A DNA stretch of 59,222 nt, taken from Pseudomonadota bacterium. Its GTDB lineage: Bacteria > Pseudomonadota > Alphaproteobacteria > Sphingomonadales > SMXR01. A model generated the notes under the pieces. That model ran no database searches. It was given only the letters and a program-made list of their open reading frames with translations, and had not been told where the DNA came from. Both the position numbers and the translations under genes were made by a program. The DNA is taken from positions 1 to 59,222 of the forward strand of contig JADFJJ010000007.1 of the NCBI GenBank assembly GCA_022566215.1. Reading direction: 5' to 3'. Position 1 is the first letter of the stretch. The number at the start of each line of letters is the position of its first letter. Shown one piece after another: positions 32,933 to 44,218 of this stretch.

Positions 32933-35062
32933 TTAAGAGCGCGGACCTTTTCTCTGCGGCCTCGGCCGGGGACCAAGCGGCCGGTCTTCTTCGACGCGCA
33001 TGGTCAGGCGTACTTTGCCGCGGTCATCGACCTCGAGAACCCTCACCTTAACCTTATCACCTTCTTTTAACACATCGGTGACCTTTTCGACACGCTCTGA
33101 TGACATTTCGCTGATATGAACCAGGCCGTCCTTGCTGCCGAAGAAGTTCACGAACGCGCCGAAGTCGGCGATTTTAACGACCTTGCCGTCATAGACCTCG
33201 CCAACTTCCGGTTCAGCGACGATGCTCATGATCCATTTCTTGGCGGCTTCGATAGCCTCCAGATCGGAGCTGGCGATCTTGATCACCCCATCGTCATCGA
33301 TGTTGACCTTGGCGCCGGTGGTCTCAACAATCTCGCGGATGATCTTGCCGCCGGTGCCAATCACCTCGCGGATTTTATCGCGCGCGATCTGGATGGTCTC
33401 GATCCGGGGGGCATGGACGCTCATCTCAGCGCGGGCTGTTTTCAGGGCCTTGTTCATCTCGCCCAGAATATGGGTGCGGCCATCCTTGGCCTGCGATAAG
33501 GCCTTTTCCATAATCTCTTCGGTGATGCCGGCGACCTTGATATCCATCTGCAGCGAGGTAATGCCCTTTTCGGTGCCCGCCACCTTGAAGTCCATATCGC
33601 CGAGGTGATCCTCATCGCCCAGGATATCCGAGAGGATGGCGTACTTGCCGCCTTCCATGATCAGCCCCATGGCGATGCCGGAAACCGGCCGTGTTATGGG
33701 AACCCCGGCATCCATCAGCGCCAGTGAAGCGCCACATACCGTGGCCATCGAGGACGATCCGTTGGATTCGGTAATTTCCGAGACCACCCGGATGGTGTAG
33801 GGGAAATCTTCGCTGTCAGGTAAGACCGCCTTTAAGGCCCGCCAGGCCAGTTTGCCGTGGCCAATTTCGCGTCTCCCGGTAAAGCCGATACGGCCGGTTT
33901 CGCCGACCGAGTAGGGCGGAAAGTTGTAGTGCAGCATGAAGTTTTCGCGGTAGGTTCCCTCCAGCGCATCGACGAACTGTTCGTCCTCGGCGGTGCCCAG
34001 AGTGGCCACCACCAGCGCCTGGGTTTCGCCGCGGGTAAACAGAGCGGTGCCGTGGGCGCGGCCCAGAATACCGACTTCGGAAACAATCTGGCGCACCTGG
34101 TCAAGTTTGCGCCCGTCGATCCGTTTGGAGGTTTTCAGGATATTTCCGCGGACGATGTCCTTGGCTATTTTTTTCAAAATGGCGGAAATGTCCTTGTCGT
34201 CAACGCTCTCATCCCCGGCGAAGGTTTCCTTGACCTTGGCGCGGATTTCAGAAAGCGCGGCGGTGCGGGTTTGCTTGACGGTCTCCTTATAAGCCGCGCG
34301 CATATCCTTGTCCGCCAGCTTGGCGATCTTTTTCTCCAAATCACTCAAGTTTTTTTCCGCCGGAAGTTCCCACGGGTCCCTGGCGCATTCTTCGGCCAGG
34401 CTGATGATCATGTCGATCACCGGCTGCATTTCCGCATGGCCGTACATGACAGCCCCCAGCATGACCTCCTCGGACAATTCTTTTGCCTGGGATTCGACCA
34501 TGAGAACCGCCTCGGAGGTTCCGGCGACCACCAGGTTGAGGTCGCCCTCGGCCAGCTCCGCCGGGGTTGGGTTGAGGATATACTCACCATCCTTATAGCC
34601 GACCCGGGCGCCGCCAATCGGCCCAAAAAAGGGTAACCCGGAAAGCGTCAGCGCGGCGCTGGCGCCGATCATCGCGACAACGTCCGGATCGTTTTCCAGA
34701 TCGTGGGACAAGACCGTGCAGACAACCTGGGTTTCATTTCTGAAGTTGTCCGGAAACAGGGGCCGGACCGGCCGGTCGATCAACCGGCTGGTCAGGGTTT
34801 CCTTTTCGGTCGGCCGCCCCTCGCGTTTAAAATAACCGCCCGGGATTTTCCCGGCGGCGTAGGTTTTTTCCATGTAGTTGACCGTCAGCGGGAAAAAATC
34901 CAGATCCGGCTTCGGGTTTTTGTCGGCCACCACAGTGGCCAGCACAATAGTTTCACCGTATGTTACGACCACGGCGCCGCCAGCTTGGCGGGCAATCTTG
35001 CCGGTCTCGATACTGAGTGGTCTGCCACCCCAGGTGATCTCTTTTTTATATATATCAAACAT
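32933..35062 (-). CDS. pnp: Polyribonucleotide nucleotidyltransferase
   Basis: [45 protein letters not shown] and S1 domains; next to rpsO. Confidence 0.98.
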   Translation of the reverse strand: MFDIYKKEITWGGRPLSIETGKIARQAGGAVVVTYGETIVLATVVADKNPKPDLDFFPLTVNYMEKTYAAGKIPGGYFKREGRPTEKETLTSRLIDRPVRPLFPDNFRNETQVVCTVLSHDLENDPDVVAMIGASAALTLSGLPFFGPIGGARVGYKDGEYILNPTPAELAEGDLNLVVAGTSEAVLMVESQAKELSEEVMLGAVMYGHAEMQPVIDMIISLAEECARDPWELPAEKNLSDLEKKIAKLADKDMRAAYKETVKQTRTAALSEIRAKVKETFAGDESVDDKDISAILKKIAKDIVRGNILKTSKRIDGRKLDQVRQIVSEVGILGRAHGTALFTRGETQALVVATLGTAEDEQFVDALEGTYRENFMLHYNFPPYSVGETGRIGFTGRREIGHGKLAWRALKAVLPDSEDFPYTIRVVSEITESNGSSSMATVCGASLALMDAGVPITRPVSGIAMGLIMEGGKYAILSDILGDEDHLGDMDFKVAGTEKGITSLQMDIKVAGITEEIMEKALSQAKDGRTHILGEMNKALKTARAEMSVHAPRIETIQIARDKIREVIGTGGKIIREIVETTGAKVNIDDDGVIKIASSDLEAIEAAKKWIMSIVAEPEVGEVYDGKVVKIADFGAFVNFFGSKDGLVHISEMSSERVEKVTDVLKEGDKVKVRVLEVDDRGKVRLTMRVEEDRPLGPRPRPQRKGPRS

Positions 35063-35110
35063 CTTTCAAATCTTTCATGACAGCTGACTTTTACCAAACA
35101 CGCCTGGCGC

Positions 35111-35129
35111 TTCCGGGCCCATCCCGGAA
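35111..35129. promoter_or_regulatory. Perfect hairpin in the rpsO-pnp intergenic region (pnp leader)
   Basis: TTCCGGG CCCAT CCCGGAA, 7 bp stem and 5 nt loop. Confidence 0.55.
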
Positions 35130-35133
35130 AACC

Positions 35134-35403
35134 TTATTTTCTCAGGCCAAGCCGTTTGATCAGCTGTGTGTATCTTTGTTCATCGGTTTTTTTCAGGTAG
35201 GCGAGCAGACGCCGGCGCCGGTTGATCATTTTCATCAAACCATAGCGCGAATGATTGTCCTTGGCATGCTCTTTGAAATGCCCTGTCAGGTTGACAATGC
35301 GTTCGGTCAAAATGGCGACCTGTATTTCAGGTGAGCCGGTATCATTCTTTTTTACAGCGTAATCTTTTACAATTTCCTGTTTTCTCTCAGGTGTAATCGA
35401 CAT
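35134..35403 (-). CDS. rpsO: 30S ribosomal protein S15
   Basis: [52 protein letters not shown]. Confidence 0.98.
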   Translation of the reverse strand: MSITPERKQEIVKDYAVKKNDTGSPEIQVAILTERIVNLTGHFKEHAKDNHSRYGLMKMINRRRRLLAYLKKTDEQRYTQLIKRLGLRK

Positions 35404-35415
35404 CGTGTTCTCCGT

Positions 35416-36324
35416 TTAGTTCGGGGTTGAGTTCAGGTTAAAAACACGAAGCGGTCTGGTCTCGCCTTGGTTGACGCTTGCCAGGGCGATCAATGCCTTG
35501 TCAAGGGTCAGGCGGACAGTGCCGCTTCGCTTGGTTGGAAGCCTCAAAGTCTGGCCATTTTTAATGCGCCGGGCTTCGTCTTCGGTAATGGCCAGGGCCG
35601 GGATGTCGTCCAGCGCGGTCATTACCGGAATCAGGGCTTCCAAAGCGCGCGCACTATGGCTCAAATCATTCAGTTTTGCCAGAGAAATTACGCATGCTTC
35701 CGAAAAGGGGCCGGCCCGGGTGCGCCGGATGGCCGTAATATGGCCAAAACACTGGAGTTTTTGGCCCAAATCGCGCGCCAGGGACCTGATATAGGTGCCT
35801 TTTCCGCATACCACGTGGAAATTGCCGTGATTTTCATCTCCCCCGCCCCCGATCAGGTCGAACACATCAACTGTCACCATCCTCGGTTTCAGCTCCACGG
35901 TCTGGCCGGAACGGGCCAGGTCATAGGCGCGCTTGCCGCCGACCTTGAGGGCTGAGAATTGCGGCGGCATCTGTTCTATTTCGCCGACAAAAGCGGGCAG
36001 GGCCGCCTTGATGTCCCGGGCGGAGGGTCTTTTGTCGCTGCTCTTTACCACCTCACCTTCGGAATCGTCGGTGGTGCGTTGTTCTCCCCAGCGGATGGTA
36101 AAGTCATATTCCTTTTTGGCGTCGACAATGTAGGGAATGGTTTTGGTGGCTTCACCGAGGGCAATCGGCAGAATGCCCGTCGCCAACGGGTCCAGGGTGC
36201 CGGCGTGCCCGGTCTTCAAGGGGTGAAAAATCCGTTTGATGGCGCGCACCACATCGGTGGAGGTCATTCCGGGGTCCTTGTCGATAATGATCCAGCCGTC
36301 GATTTTATTGCCTTTGCGAGACAT
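35416..36324 (-). CDS. truB: tRNA pseudouridine(55) synthase
   Basis: DGWIIIDKDPGMTSTDVVRAIKRIF, GHAGTLDPLATGILPIALGEATK. Confidence 0.97.
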   Translation of the reverse strand: MSRKGNKIDGWIIIDKDPGMTSTDVVRAIKRIFHPLKTGHAGTLDPLATGILPIALGEATKTIPYIVDAKKEYDFTIRWGEQRTTDDSEGEVVKSSDKRPSARDIKAALPAFVGEIEQMPPQFSALKVGGKRAYDLARSGQTVELKPRMVTVDVFDLIGGGGDENHGNFHVVCGKGTYIRSLARDLGQKLQCFGHITAIRRTRAGPFSEACVISLAKLNDLSHSARALEALIPVMTALDDIPALAITEDEARRIKNGQTLRLPTKRSGTVRLTLDKALIALASVNQGETRPLRVFNLNSTPN

Positions 36325-36716
36325 CAGTCTTTTGCTTCCAAGTCTTTCGCCACTTTCGGGTTTTTCAAAAGCGTACTGATATGGCCCGATTCATCAAAAG
36401 TTTCATCGGCGATAAATTTCAGTTTGGGAAGATATTTCAAATGAACCGAGCGCGAGAGGAAACTGCAGATATAGGGGGCGGCCTGGTTAAGGGCTTTCAG
36501 GACCGGGTCCCGGTTTTCACCGCCCAGCGGCAGGACGAACACGGTGGCGTTCCTGAGGTCGGGACTGGTCCTGACCTCGGTCACGGTAATCGAGACGTCC
36601 TTGAGGTCCGGGCCGCCAAAGTCTTCGCGCCTGAGGATCTCCGAGAGGGCATGGCGGATGTTTTCGTTGACCCGCAGCAACCGTATGCTCGGTTCGCCTT
36701 TGATTTTTTTTCGCAT
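36324..36716 (-). CDS. rbfA: Ribosome-binding factor A
   Basis: RLLRVNENIRHALSEILRRED...ITVTEVRTSPDLRNATVFV; between infB and truB; internal start chosen. Confidence 0.94.
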   Translation of the reverse strand: MRKKIKGEPSIRLLRVNENIRHALSEILRREDFGGPDLKDVSITVTEVRTSPDLRNATVFVLPLGGENRDPVLKALNQAAPYICSFLSRSVHLKYLPKLKFIADETFDESGHISTLLKNPKVAKDLEAKD

Positions 36717-36732
36717 GGTACGTTCCAGGGGA

Positions 36733-39273
36733 TTAAAGAGTTTTCTTTTGCTCTCTGGTCTCGAAAAGTTCAATGATATCGCCGGCCTTGAAGTCGATGT
36801 AATTTTCCAGGCTGAGACCGCACTCAGTGCCCGCCTTGACCTCTTTAACCTCATCCTTGAAGCGCCTCAAGGAATCTATCTTGCCGGTGAAAATTACCGT
36901 ATCGTCACGCAGTAGCCGGGCCTTGGCGTCGGCCTTTGCGACCCCTTCAAGCACCACGCAGCCCGCGGCCTTGCCCTTCTTGCCGGCGGAAAAGACATCC
37001 TTGATCTCCACCAGGCTGATAACATTTTCAATGATCGCCGGCGGAAGCTTGCCTTCCATGGCGGTTTTCACGTCGTCCACGACATCATAGATGACCGAAT
37101 AATACTTGATCGGCACCCCCTCTTTTTCCGCGGTATCGCGCGCCTGTTTGTTGGCGCGGACATTAAAGCCGATGATAAAGCCGTCCGAGGCGCTGGCCAG
37201 CGTTACATCGGATTCGGTGATGCCGCCGACCCCGGCATGGACGATATTGGCCTGGATTTCCTCATTGCCGATTTTCTGCAGCGCCAGCGAGATGGCCTCG
37301 GCCGAGCCCTGGACATCGGCCTTGATAACGATCGGGAAACTTTCCGCCTGGTCTTCTTTCATGGCCGAAAACATGTCCTCCAGGGATACCACGCTGCGGG
37401 CGACGCGCTTGTTTTTCATTTGCTCCTGGCGGTATTCTGAAACCTCACGGGCGCGGGCTTCGTTCTTGACCACGGAAAACACGTCCCCCGCCGAAGGCGC
37501 GCCGTTCAGGCCAAAAATTTCCACCGCCATCGAAGGTCCGGCCTCTTTTAGCTTGGCGCCCTTGTCATCCAGCAACGCCCGGACTTTGCCCCATTCAGCG
37601 CCGGCGACAACGATATCCCCGGTCTTTAAAGTCCCGCGCTGGATCAAAAGGGTTGCGATCGGTCCGCGGCCCTTATCCAGCCTGGCCTCAATTACGGCGC
37701 CTTCGGCGTTGCGATCGGGGTTGGCTTTCAAATCCAGTAATTCGGCCTGGAGCAGTATGGCTTCTTCGAGTTTGTCGAGGCCTTCTTTTTTCTTGGCGGA
37801 AACTTCGACATCCAGAGTGTCGCCGGACATTTTTTCGACCACCACTTCGTGTTGCAGCAGCTCATTGCGGACCTTGTCCGGGTTGGCGCCGGGAACATCC
37901 ATTTTATTAATGGCGACGATCAGCGGAACCTTCGCCGCCTTGGCATGGTTGATCGCCTCAACCGTCTGCGGCATGACACCGTCGTCGGCGGCCACCACCA
38001 GCACCACGATATCGGTGACCTTGGCCCCCCGTGAGCGCATTTCGGTAAAGGCCTCATGGCCCGGGGTATCCAGGAAGGTGATTTTCTGGCCGGATTTCAG
38101 GATCACCTGGTAGGCGCCGATGTGCTGGGTGATGCCGCCGGCCTCGCCGGAGACCACATCGGTTTTGCGGAGGACATCCAGAAGCGATGTTTTGCCATGG
38201 TCGACGTGACCCATGATGGTCACCACCGGGGCTCTCGGCTTGAGCGATTTGGGATCGTCCTTTTCCCCTTCCAGGCCAATCTCCACGTCGGCCTCTGAAA
38301 CCCGCTTGATGGTGTGGCCAAATTCAGCAACCACCAGTTCGGCGGTGTCCTGGTCCAGGGTCTCGTTAATTGCCGCTGTGACCCCCATGTTAATCAATAC
38401 CCGGATTACCGCCACCGCTTTTTCCGCCATGCGGTTGGCCAGTTCCTGGACCGTAATATTTTCCGGCACCACCACTTCGCGGGATTTCTTGGCGCTGGTA
38501 TCCTGGCCCATTGCCGCCCGTTTGTGTTTTTCCTTGGCGCGTTTCAGGGCCGCCAGGGAACGGGGCCTGAGCTCATCACCGCCGTCGAGCGCATTGGCTA
38601 CCGTCAGCTTGCCGCTGCGCCGCCTTTCCCCGCCAATTTTTTTCAATTTGGCGTGGCGTTTTTTCTCAGTTTCTTTTTTATGCGCGCGGATTTCCTCGTC
38701 CCGGATTTTATGGGTGTCCGGCTTGGGGGGGGCCGCGGCTTTCTCCCTTTGAGCCTCATCCAGAGCCTTTTGGGCCTCGGCTTCGGCGGCGGCCTTTTGC
38801 TCAGCTTCCTTTTCCGCCTTGAACTTGGCGTCTTCTTCCACCTTGAGACGCGCTTGTTCTTCCTCGCCGCCCTGGGCTTTTTGTTCCTCCTGTTCGCGGT
38901 CGTGATCTTCAGCCGCTTTTTCGCGCTGGCGTTTTTCCTCGGCCGCCCGCATGCGGTCTTCCTCGGCCTGGCGGATGGCGTCTTTGAGGGCCTCGACCCG
39001 GGCATCCCGTTCCTTGGAGGTCAGTTTTTCATCGCCCTCGGGGGAGCGCTCTTCCGCGGGTTTTTTGGGCTTGAGGGAGAAGTTTTCCTCGACCACCGCT
39101 GGGCCGGCGGGGGCTTCAGCGCCCCTTTTCAGGATCCTGCGGCGCTTTCTTTCCACCACCACCGGCTTGGTCCGCCGGGGGGGAAGACCTGGGCGCGGCT
39201 TGCCGGGCTCGGGGGGTTTGCCACCGACCGGGCCGGGTTTGTCCGACAATGTCAATTTTCGATCGTCACTCAT
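36733..39273 (-). CDS. infB: Translation initiation factor IF-2
   Basis: [36 protein letters not shown]; charged N-terminal repeat region. Confidence 0.98.
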   Translation of the reverse strand: MSDDRKLTLSDKPGPVGGKPPEPGKPRPGLPPRRTKPVVVERKRRRILKRGAEAPAGPAVVEENFSLKPKKPAEERSPEGDEKLTSKERDARVEALKDAIRQAEEDRMRAAEEKRQREKAAEDHDREQEEQKAQGGEEEQARLKVEEDAKFKAEKEAEQKAAAEAEAQKALDEAQREKAAAPPKPDTHKIRDEEIRAHKKETEKKRHAKLKKIGGERRRSGKLTVANALDGGDELRPRSLAALKRAKEKHKRAAMGQDTSAKKSREVVVPENITVQELANRMAEKAVAVIRVLINMGVTAAINETLDQDTAELVVAEFGHTIKRVSEADVEIGLEGEKDDPKSLKPRAPVVTIMGHVDHGKTSLLDVLRKTDVVSGEAGGITQHIGAYQVILKSGQKITFLDTPGHEAFTEMRSRGAKVTDIVVLVVAADDGVMPQTVEAINHAKAAKVPLIVAINKMDVPGANPDKVRNELLQHEVVVEKMSGDTLDVEVSAKKKEGLDKLEEAILLQAELLDLKANPDRNAEGAVIEARLDKGRGPIATLLIQRGTLKTGDIVVAGAEWGKVRALLDDKGAKLKEAGPSMAVEIFGLNGAPSAGDVFSVVKNEARAREVSEYRQEQMKNKRVARSVVSLEDMFSAMKEDQAESFPIVIKADVQGSAEAISLALQKIGNEEIQANIVHAGVGGITESDVTLASASDGFIIGFNVRANKQARDTAEKEGVPIKYYSVIYDVVDDVKTAMEGKLPPAIIENVISLVEIKDVFSAGKKGKAAGCVVLEGVAKADAKARLLRDDTVIFTGKIDSLRRFKDEVKEVKAGTECGLSLENYIDFKAGDIIELFETREQKKTL

Positions 39274-39371
39274 TCATCCAGGTCCTGTTTATCGCCAGCT
39301 CTTGTAATCCGGGCTTTTTTCCGTGCCAACCGTTTAGCTCAGGTTCGGCCCTTTAACAAGGCTGCCCGGTT

Positions 39372-41039
39372 TTATGCCTTGTCGGCATCCGCCTCTTTTT
39401 CCTCAGCCGGAGCTTCCTCTTCCGCTGCTCCTTCTTCTGCTGCTCCTTCTGCCGCTTCTTCCGCTGCTTGTTCCGCCGCTTTCTGCTCCTTGGCGCTGGC
39501 CACCGCGGCCAGATCCTCTTTGGTGATCCACCCGGCCTTGAGGCGGGCGTCCAAAACCATGTCACCGGCCTCGGCCTCGGTCAGGTCGCTGTCCTTAAAG
39601 GGAGCATCAGCGCCGAAGATCAACTCGTCAGCGGCAAATCCCGCAAAGTCTTCGAGGGTTTTGGTGCCTGCTTCACCCAGAGTGACCAGCATTTCAGGGG
39701 TCAGGCCCTTTACCGCCGCCAGGTCGTCGGCGACGCCGAGTTTCTTGCGCTTCTTGTCCGCTTCTTTTTTCCGGCTCTCGAGGGCATCGACAGCACGCTG
39801 CTGCAACTCGGACACCAGCCCTTCATCAAATCCTTCAATGGCGACCAGCTCTTCGGCCTCGACAAACGCCACTTCCTCCAGTTCGGAAAAGCCCTCCACC
39901 ACCAGAAGCTGGGCCAGGGTTTCATCCACATCCAGGGTTTTGGCGAACATTTTGCTGCGGGTCTTGAACTCTTCCTGGCGCCGTTCAGATTCTTCCGCTT
40001 CGGTCAGGATGTCGATCACCCAGCCGGTCAGTTTCGAAGCCAGCCTGACGTTCTGCCCGCGGCGTCCAATGGCCAGCGAAAGCTGGTCGTCCGGGACCAC
40101 CACTTCAATACGGCGTTCGTCTTCATCCAGAACCACCTTGACCACCTGGGCCGGGGCCAGGCCGTTTACAATCAGAGCGGCGGGATCCTGGGTAAAGGCA
40201 ATAATGTCAATTTTCTCGCCCTGGAGCTCGCTCACCACCGCCTGAACGCGGCTGCCGCGCATGCCGACACAGGCACCAACCGGGTCGATCCCGCTATCGT
40301 TGGAAATGACCGCGATCTTGGCCCGGCTTCCGGGATCACGGGCAACCGCCTTGATCTCGATCACGCCGTCATAAATCTCCGGAACTTCCTGGGCGAACAG
40401 CTGCGCCATGAACTCGGGCACGGTCCGCGAAAGAAAAATCTGCGGTCCCCGGTTTTCCTTCCGGACATCCATGATATAGGCGCGGATGCGCTCGTTGTTG
40501 CGCATGTGTTCCCTCGGGATCACATGGTCGCGCGGGATAATCGCCTCGGCCCGGCCCAGATCGACAATGACGTTGCCGTATTCAATCCGCTTGACCACAC
40601 CGGTGATAATTTCACCAACCCGGTCCTTGAACTCTTCGTACTGGCGCTCGCGCTCGGCGCTCCGCACCTTTTGCACAATCACCTGCTTGGCGGTCTGGGC
40701 GGAAATGCGGCTGTAATCAATGGGCGGCAGGGGCTCGGCGATAAATTCTCCCACCTCAGCCTCCGGCTTGTCCTTGCGCACTTCGTCGAGCGAGATTTCG
40801 GTGCTGACGTTTTCGACCTCTTTCACAACCTCACGGATGCGGAACAGCCGCAAGTCGCCATTTTCGCGATCGATCTGGGCGCGGATGTTGTTTTCCATGC
40901 CGTAACGGGCCTTGGCCGCCTTTTGAATGGCTTCCTCCATGGCCTCGATCACGATTTCCTTGTCGATTGCCTTTTCCCTGGCGACCGCTTCCGCGATCTG
41001 CAGGATTTCCAGTTTGTTAGCTCCAACTGCCAGCGCCAT
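39372..41039 (-). CDS. nusA: Transcription termination/antitermination protein NusA
   Basis: S1/KH region GACVGMRGSRVQAVVSELQGEKIDII; two C-terminal HhH-like repeats and acidic Ala/Glu tail; start MALAVGANKLEILQ. Confidence 0.97.
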   Translation of the reverse strand: MALAVGANKLEILQIAEAVAREKAIDKEIVIEAMEEAIQKAAKARYGMENNIRAQIDRENGDLRLFRIREVVKEVENVSTEISLDEVRKDKPEAEVGEFIAEPLPPIDYSRISAQTAKQVIVQKVRSAERERQYEEFKDRVGEIITGVVKRIEYGNVIVDLGRAEAIIPRDHVIPREHMRNNERIRAYIMDVRKENRGPQIFLSRTVPEFMAQLFAQEVPEIYDGVIEIKAVARDPGSRAKIAVISNDSGIDPVGACVGMRGSRVQAVVSELQGEKIDIIAFTQDPAALIVNGLAPAQVVKVVLDEDERRIEVVVPDDQLSLAIGRRGQNVRLASKLTGWVIDILTEAEESERRQEEFKTRSKMFAKTLDVDETLAQLLVVEGFSELEEVAFVEAEELVAIEGFDEGLVSELQQRAVDALESRKKEADKKRKKLGVADDLAAVKGLTPEMLVTLGEAGTKTLEDFAGFAADELIFGADAPFKDSDLTEAEAGDMVLDARLKAGWITKEDLAAVASAKEQKAAEQAAEEAAEGAAEEGAAEEEAPAEEKEADADKA

Positions 41040-41077
41040 GATCGTACTCCTTAGGTAAGTTTGCGACACTGTTAATG

Positions 41078-41572
41078 TTAAGTTGCTTGCCCTTTCAGGG
41101 AAGCTGTGGCCAGCTCGTCGGTCAGGATAAGCTTGGCCTTTTCGATATTTTCAAATTCCACTTCTTTTTCACCGTCCTTGGTCAAAATTCTTATTTTGCC
41201 CTTCTCTTCTCCGGCCAGCTTGCCCCGGAACCGCTTCTGGCCTTCAACCGGGGTTTTGGTTTCCAGCTTGGCTTCAAGGCCGGCAAAGTCCCGGAAATCC
41301 TTCAGCCGCGTCAGCGGCCGGTCGATCCCGGGCGAGGAAACCTCCAGAACATATCCTCCGGTCATCGGGTCTTCGACCTCCAGGATCGCCGAAAGCTCCC
41401 GGCTCAGCCTGGCGCAGTCATCCACCGTTATGGTCCGGTCCGGGCGTTCCGCCATGACCTGGATGGCGGGCCGGCCGGTCCCTGTGATGCACAGGCGCAC
41501 CAAATTAAAACCCAGCCCCTCAATGGCGGGCTCCAAAAGGTTTGCCAATCTTTTCTCAAGCGCCGATGGCAT
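41078..41572 (-). CDS. rimP: Ribosome maturation factor RimP
   Basis: YVLEVSSPGIDRPLTRLKDF; upstream of nusA. Confidence 0.95.
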   Translation of the reverse strand: MPSALEKRLANLLEPAIEGLGFNLVRLCITGTGRPAIQVMAERPDRTITVDDCARLSRELSAILEVEDPMTGGYVLEVSSPGIDRPLTRLKDFRDFAGLEAKLETKTPVEGQKRFRGKLAGEEKGKIRILTKDGEKEVEFENIEKAKLILTDELATASLKGQAT

Positions 41573-41619
41573 CAGCGAACCTCCGCCGGGTTTGTTTCAC
41601 GCCGGTCATTCGGGCAATC

Positions 41620-41643
41620 AAAAAAAGCGGGCCCAAGCCCACT
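41620..41643 (-). terminator. Intrinsic terminator downstream of trmB
   Basis: Minus strand AGTGGGC TTGG GCCCGCT followed by T run. Confidence 0.75.
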
Positions 41644-41678
41644 TCCCGCCGAATTGAATGTCGTGAAGATGCTTTCTC

Positions 41679-41708
41679 ATAATATAAGTCGGGAAATTTT
41701 GCAATCAA
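41679..41708 (-). promoter_or_regulatory. Candidate sigma70-type promoter for the rimP-nusA-infB operon
   Basis: Minus strand TTGATT - 16 nt - TATATT (or 18 nt - TATTAT), between the trmB terminator and trmB stop. Confidence 0.35.
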
Positions 41709-41741
41709 GAAATGAAAAAAATGCTCCCGCGCCTGGGGTTA

Positions 41742-42437
41742 TCAGGTTCGGACGAAAGTCAGGTAAGCGCATTTGGCGTCTGATTTTTTGGCCTTTGCGG
41801 CATAGCGGGTCTGATACCAGCCGGCGGGCGGGATACGCCAGTCCGCCGCCCGCCCCGCGGTCCATTTAAAATCGGTGCGGGGCTGCATCTGGACCATGGT
41901 CCAGGCCATGTAAACGGGGTGGTCGGTGCCGATCCTGAGCTCAGCGCCCCTTTTCATGACCCGGGCGAGGGCATCCAGGTTCGCCTGCGAGACAAACCGC
42001 CGTTTAGCGTGACGGGCCTTGGGCCAGGGGTCGGGGTGGAGCAGAAAAACCCGGCCGATGCTGTCATGTTTCAGGGCCTCAAGGACATGCCGGGCGTCAT
42101 CAGGATAGATGCGGACATTATGCAAACCTTGTTCGTGAATTTTTGTCACCAGACCGGCAATGCCGTTGATAAACGGCTCGCACCCGATGAGCCCTGCCCG
42201 GGGGTGCGCTTGTGCCTGAAGCGCAAGGTGTTCGCCCTTGCCAAAACCAATTTCCAGCCACACCCGGGTAGGGGTAAAGTCAAACAGGGTCCGGGGGTCC
42301 AGGCTGCCCGGGTCAAGGTTTTCCACCGAGAAGGAAACGCCCGGTAAAACTTCCTTCAGCAATCGTTCCTGGCGGGCGGAAAGTTTCTGGCCCTTGCGGC
42401 GGCCATAAAATTTTTCCCGGTATTCTCTGGCGCTCAT
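41742..42437 (-). CDS. trmB: tRNA (guanine-N7-)-methyltransferase
   Basis: VWLEIGFGKGEHLALQAQAHP, FLLHPDPWPKARHAKRRF. Confidence 0.95.
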   Translation of the reverse strand: MSAREYREKFYGRRKGQKLSARQERLLKEVLPGVSFSVENLDPGSLDPRTLFDFTPTRVWLEIGFGKGEHLALQAQAHPRAGLIGCEPFINGIAGLVTKIHEQGLHNVRIYPDDARHVLEALKHDSIGRVFLLHPDPWPKARHAKRRFVSQANLDALARVMKRGAELRIGTDHPVYMAWTMVQMQPRTDFKWTAGRAADWRIPPAGWYQTRYAAKAKKSDAKCAYLTFVRT

Positions 42438-42466
42438 CGAATGATTCTATCGGATCGAAGAATGCC

Positions 42467-43633
42467 CTAGAACTGCGCTTTCAGGGTGTCCACCAGATCG
42501 GTCTTTTCCCAACTGAAAGAACCGTCCTCCCTGGGCTGGCGGCCGAAGTGACCGTAAGCGGCGGTTTGGGCGTAAATAGGCCGGTTGAGCCCCAGGCGTT
42601 CGCGGATTGCTCTTGGGCCCAAGTCTATCATTTCCACGAAAAGTTTGGCGAGTTTTTCTTCATCCACCTGGCCGGTGTTGAAAAGGTTGACGTCTACGCT
42701 CAATGGTTTCGAGACCCCAATGGCATAGGATAACTGGATCAGGCAGTTTTCCGACATCCCGGCGGCAACGACATTTTTCGCCAGATAGCGGGCCATATAG
42801 GCGGCCGAGCGGTCAACCTTGGTCGGATCCTTGCCGGAAAATGCCCCGCCCCCATGGGGCGCCGCGCCGCCGTAGGTGTCGACAATAATTTTCCTTCCGG
42901 TAAGGCCGGTGTCGCCATCCGGACCGCCGACCACAAACTGCCCGGTCGGGTTGACGTAAAATTCCTCTTCCGGGCACATCCACCCTTCGGGAAGAACCTC
43001 CTGAACATGGCCGCGGATATATTCGCGCAACTCCGATCCGGTAAAATCCGGTTTGTGCTGGGTTGAAACCACAATCGAAGTGGCGCGCACCGGCTTGCCG
43101 TCTTTATACTGCAAGCTGACCTGGCTTTTGGAATCGGGCTCCAGCCCCGGCGCCTTGCCGGAATGCCGGTCCCGGGCCATGGATCTGAGAATTTCATGGG
43201 CATACTGGATCGGGGCCGGCATCAGGCCATCGGTTTCAGTGCAGGCATAACCGAACATAATCCCCTGGTCGCCGGCGCCTTCGTCCTTGTTGTGTGAAGC
43301 ATCCACGCCGATCGCGATGTCTTCGGATTGAGGATGCACATAAGAGGTGAACTCGGCGTCCTTCCAATGAAAGCCCGGTTGCTCATAGCCAATGTCGCGG
43401 ACCGCCTGGCGGGCGACTTTTTCCAGGACATCAGCGGTAATGCTTTGCGGCCCGCGGACCTCGCCGGCGATAATAATACGGTTGGTTGTAACCATGGTTT
43501 CCACGGCCACGCGGGAATGGGGATCTTCCTCCATATACTTGTCGAGAATGCTGTCTGAAATCCTGTCGGCCACCTTGTCCGGATGCCCCTCGGACACGGA
43601 TTCACTGGTAAAAAGATAGTTTTTGATCGACAC
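42467..43633 (-). CDS. metK: S-adenosylmethionine synthase
   Basis: [54 protein letters not shown] 43633 preceded by AGGAG is preferred over track start 43648. Confidence 0.97.
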   Translation of the reverse strand: MSIKNYLFTSESVSEGHPDKVADRISDSILDKYMEEDPHSRVAVETMVTTNRIIIAGEVRGPQSITADVLEKVARQAVRDIGYEQPGFHWKDAEFTSYVHPQSEDIAIGVDASHNKDEGAGDQGIMFGYACTETDGLMPAPIQYAHEILRSMARDRHSGKAPGLEPDSKSQVSLQYKDGKPVRATSIVVSTQHKPDFTGSELREYIRGHVQEVLPEGWMCPEEEFYVNPTGQFVVGGPDGDTGLTGRKIIVDTYGGAAPHGGGAFSGKDPTKVDRSAAYMARYLAKNVVAAGMSENCLIQLSYAIGVSKPLSVDVNLFNTGQVDEEKLAKLFVEMIDLGPRAIRERLGLNRPIYAQTAAYGHFGRQPREDGSFSWEKTDLVDTLKAQF

Positions 43634-43769
43634 GGTTTTCTCCTGCAATCTTTACCGGCTTTAAATTGAATTTTTCAGGTGATGCAACCTCAAGCACGGA
43701 CGTATACCAGCAAGCTCCGGGACTATTCAAGCAAAAGAGATTAAATTTTACAGCTCTTGCCAGACAAGT

Positions 43770-43795
43770 AAAAGGCCGGGGAAAACCGGCCTTTT
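43770..43795 (-). terminator. Intrinsic terminator after the XRE regulator gene
   Basis: AAAAGGCCGG GGAAAA CCGGCCTTTT, perfect 10 bp stem including A/T flanks. Confidence 0.85.
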
Positions 43796-43816
43796 AAAAA
43801 GTTGAAATTTTTGCCC

Positions 43817-44218
43817 TTACTTCCCGGACTGGGCCACCGCCTTCACCAATTCAAAGGTTTTCTTTCTCACTTTGGGATCGGAGATTTTGTAATAGGCGCG
43901 AACCAGCTCAAGCGTTTCCCGCTTTGCCAGCTGATCCTGCTCAAAGGTCTCGGGATTTGTATCGCTTAAACCCCGGGCCCGTCTGACCGTCTCCGCCTGC
44001 ATGTCCTCAAAAAAATAGCCGACCGGGACATCCAAAATATGCGATAATTTATAAAGGCGGCTGGAGCCAATACGGTTGGCCCCTCTTTCATATTTTTGAA
44101 TTTGCTGAAAAGTAAGGCCAAGGGCATTTCCCAATTTTTCCTGGCTCATTCCAAGGAGGGTGCGGCGCATTCTGACGCGTGAGCCGACATGAATATCAAT
44201 CGGATCTGGTGTGGACAT
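43817..44218 (-). CDS. XRE-family (Cro/C1-type HTH) transcriptional regulator
   Basis: VGSRVRMRRTLLGMSQEKLGNALGLTFQQIQKYERGANRIGSSRLYKLSHILDVPVGYFFE. Confidence 0.93.
   Translation of the reverse strand: MSTPDPIDIHVGSRVRMRRTLLGMSQEKLGNALGLTFQQIQKYERGANRIGSSRLYKLSHILDVPVGYFFEDMQAETVRRARGLSDTNPETFEQDQLAKRETLELVRAYYKISDPKVRKKTFELVKAVAQSGK

Noticed and set aside
37106-38113. 335 aa plus-strand ORF
   Set aside because: Antisense to infB, Ser/Ala/Thr-rich; shadow ORF.
39372-39500. Ala/Glu-rich NusA C-terminal tail as a novel domain
   Set aside because: Low-complexity acidic tails are common on NusA C-termini in this group.
38314-40245. 643 aa plus-strand ORF
   Set aside because: Fully antisense to infB and nusA; Ser/Phe-rich composition typical of a shadow ORF in GC-rich DNA.
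39468-41054. 528 aa plus-strand ORF
   Set aside because: Antisense to nusA, no domain-like motif; shadow ORF.
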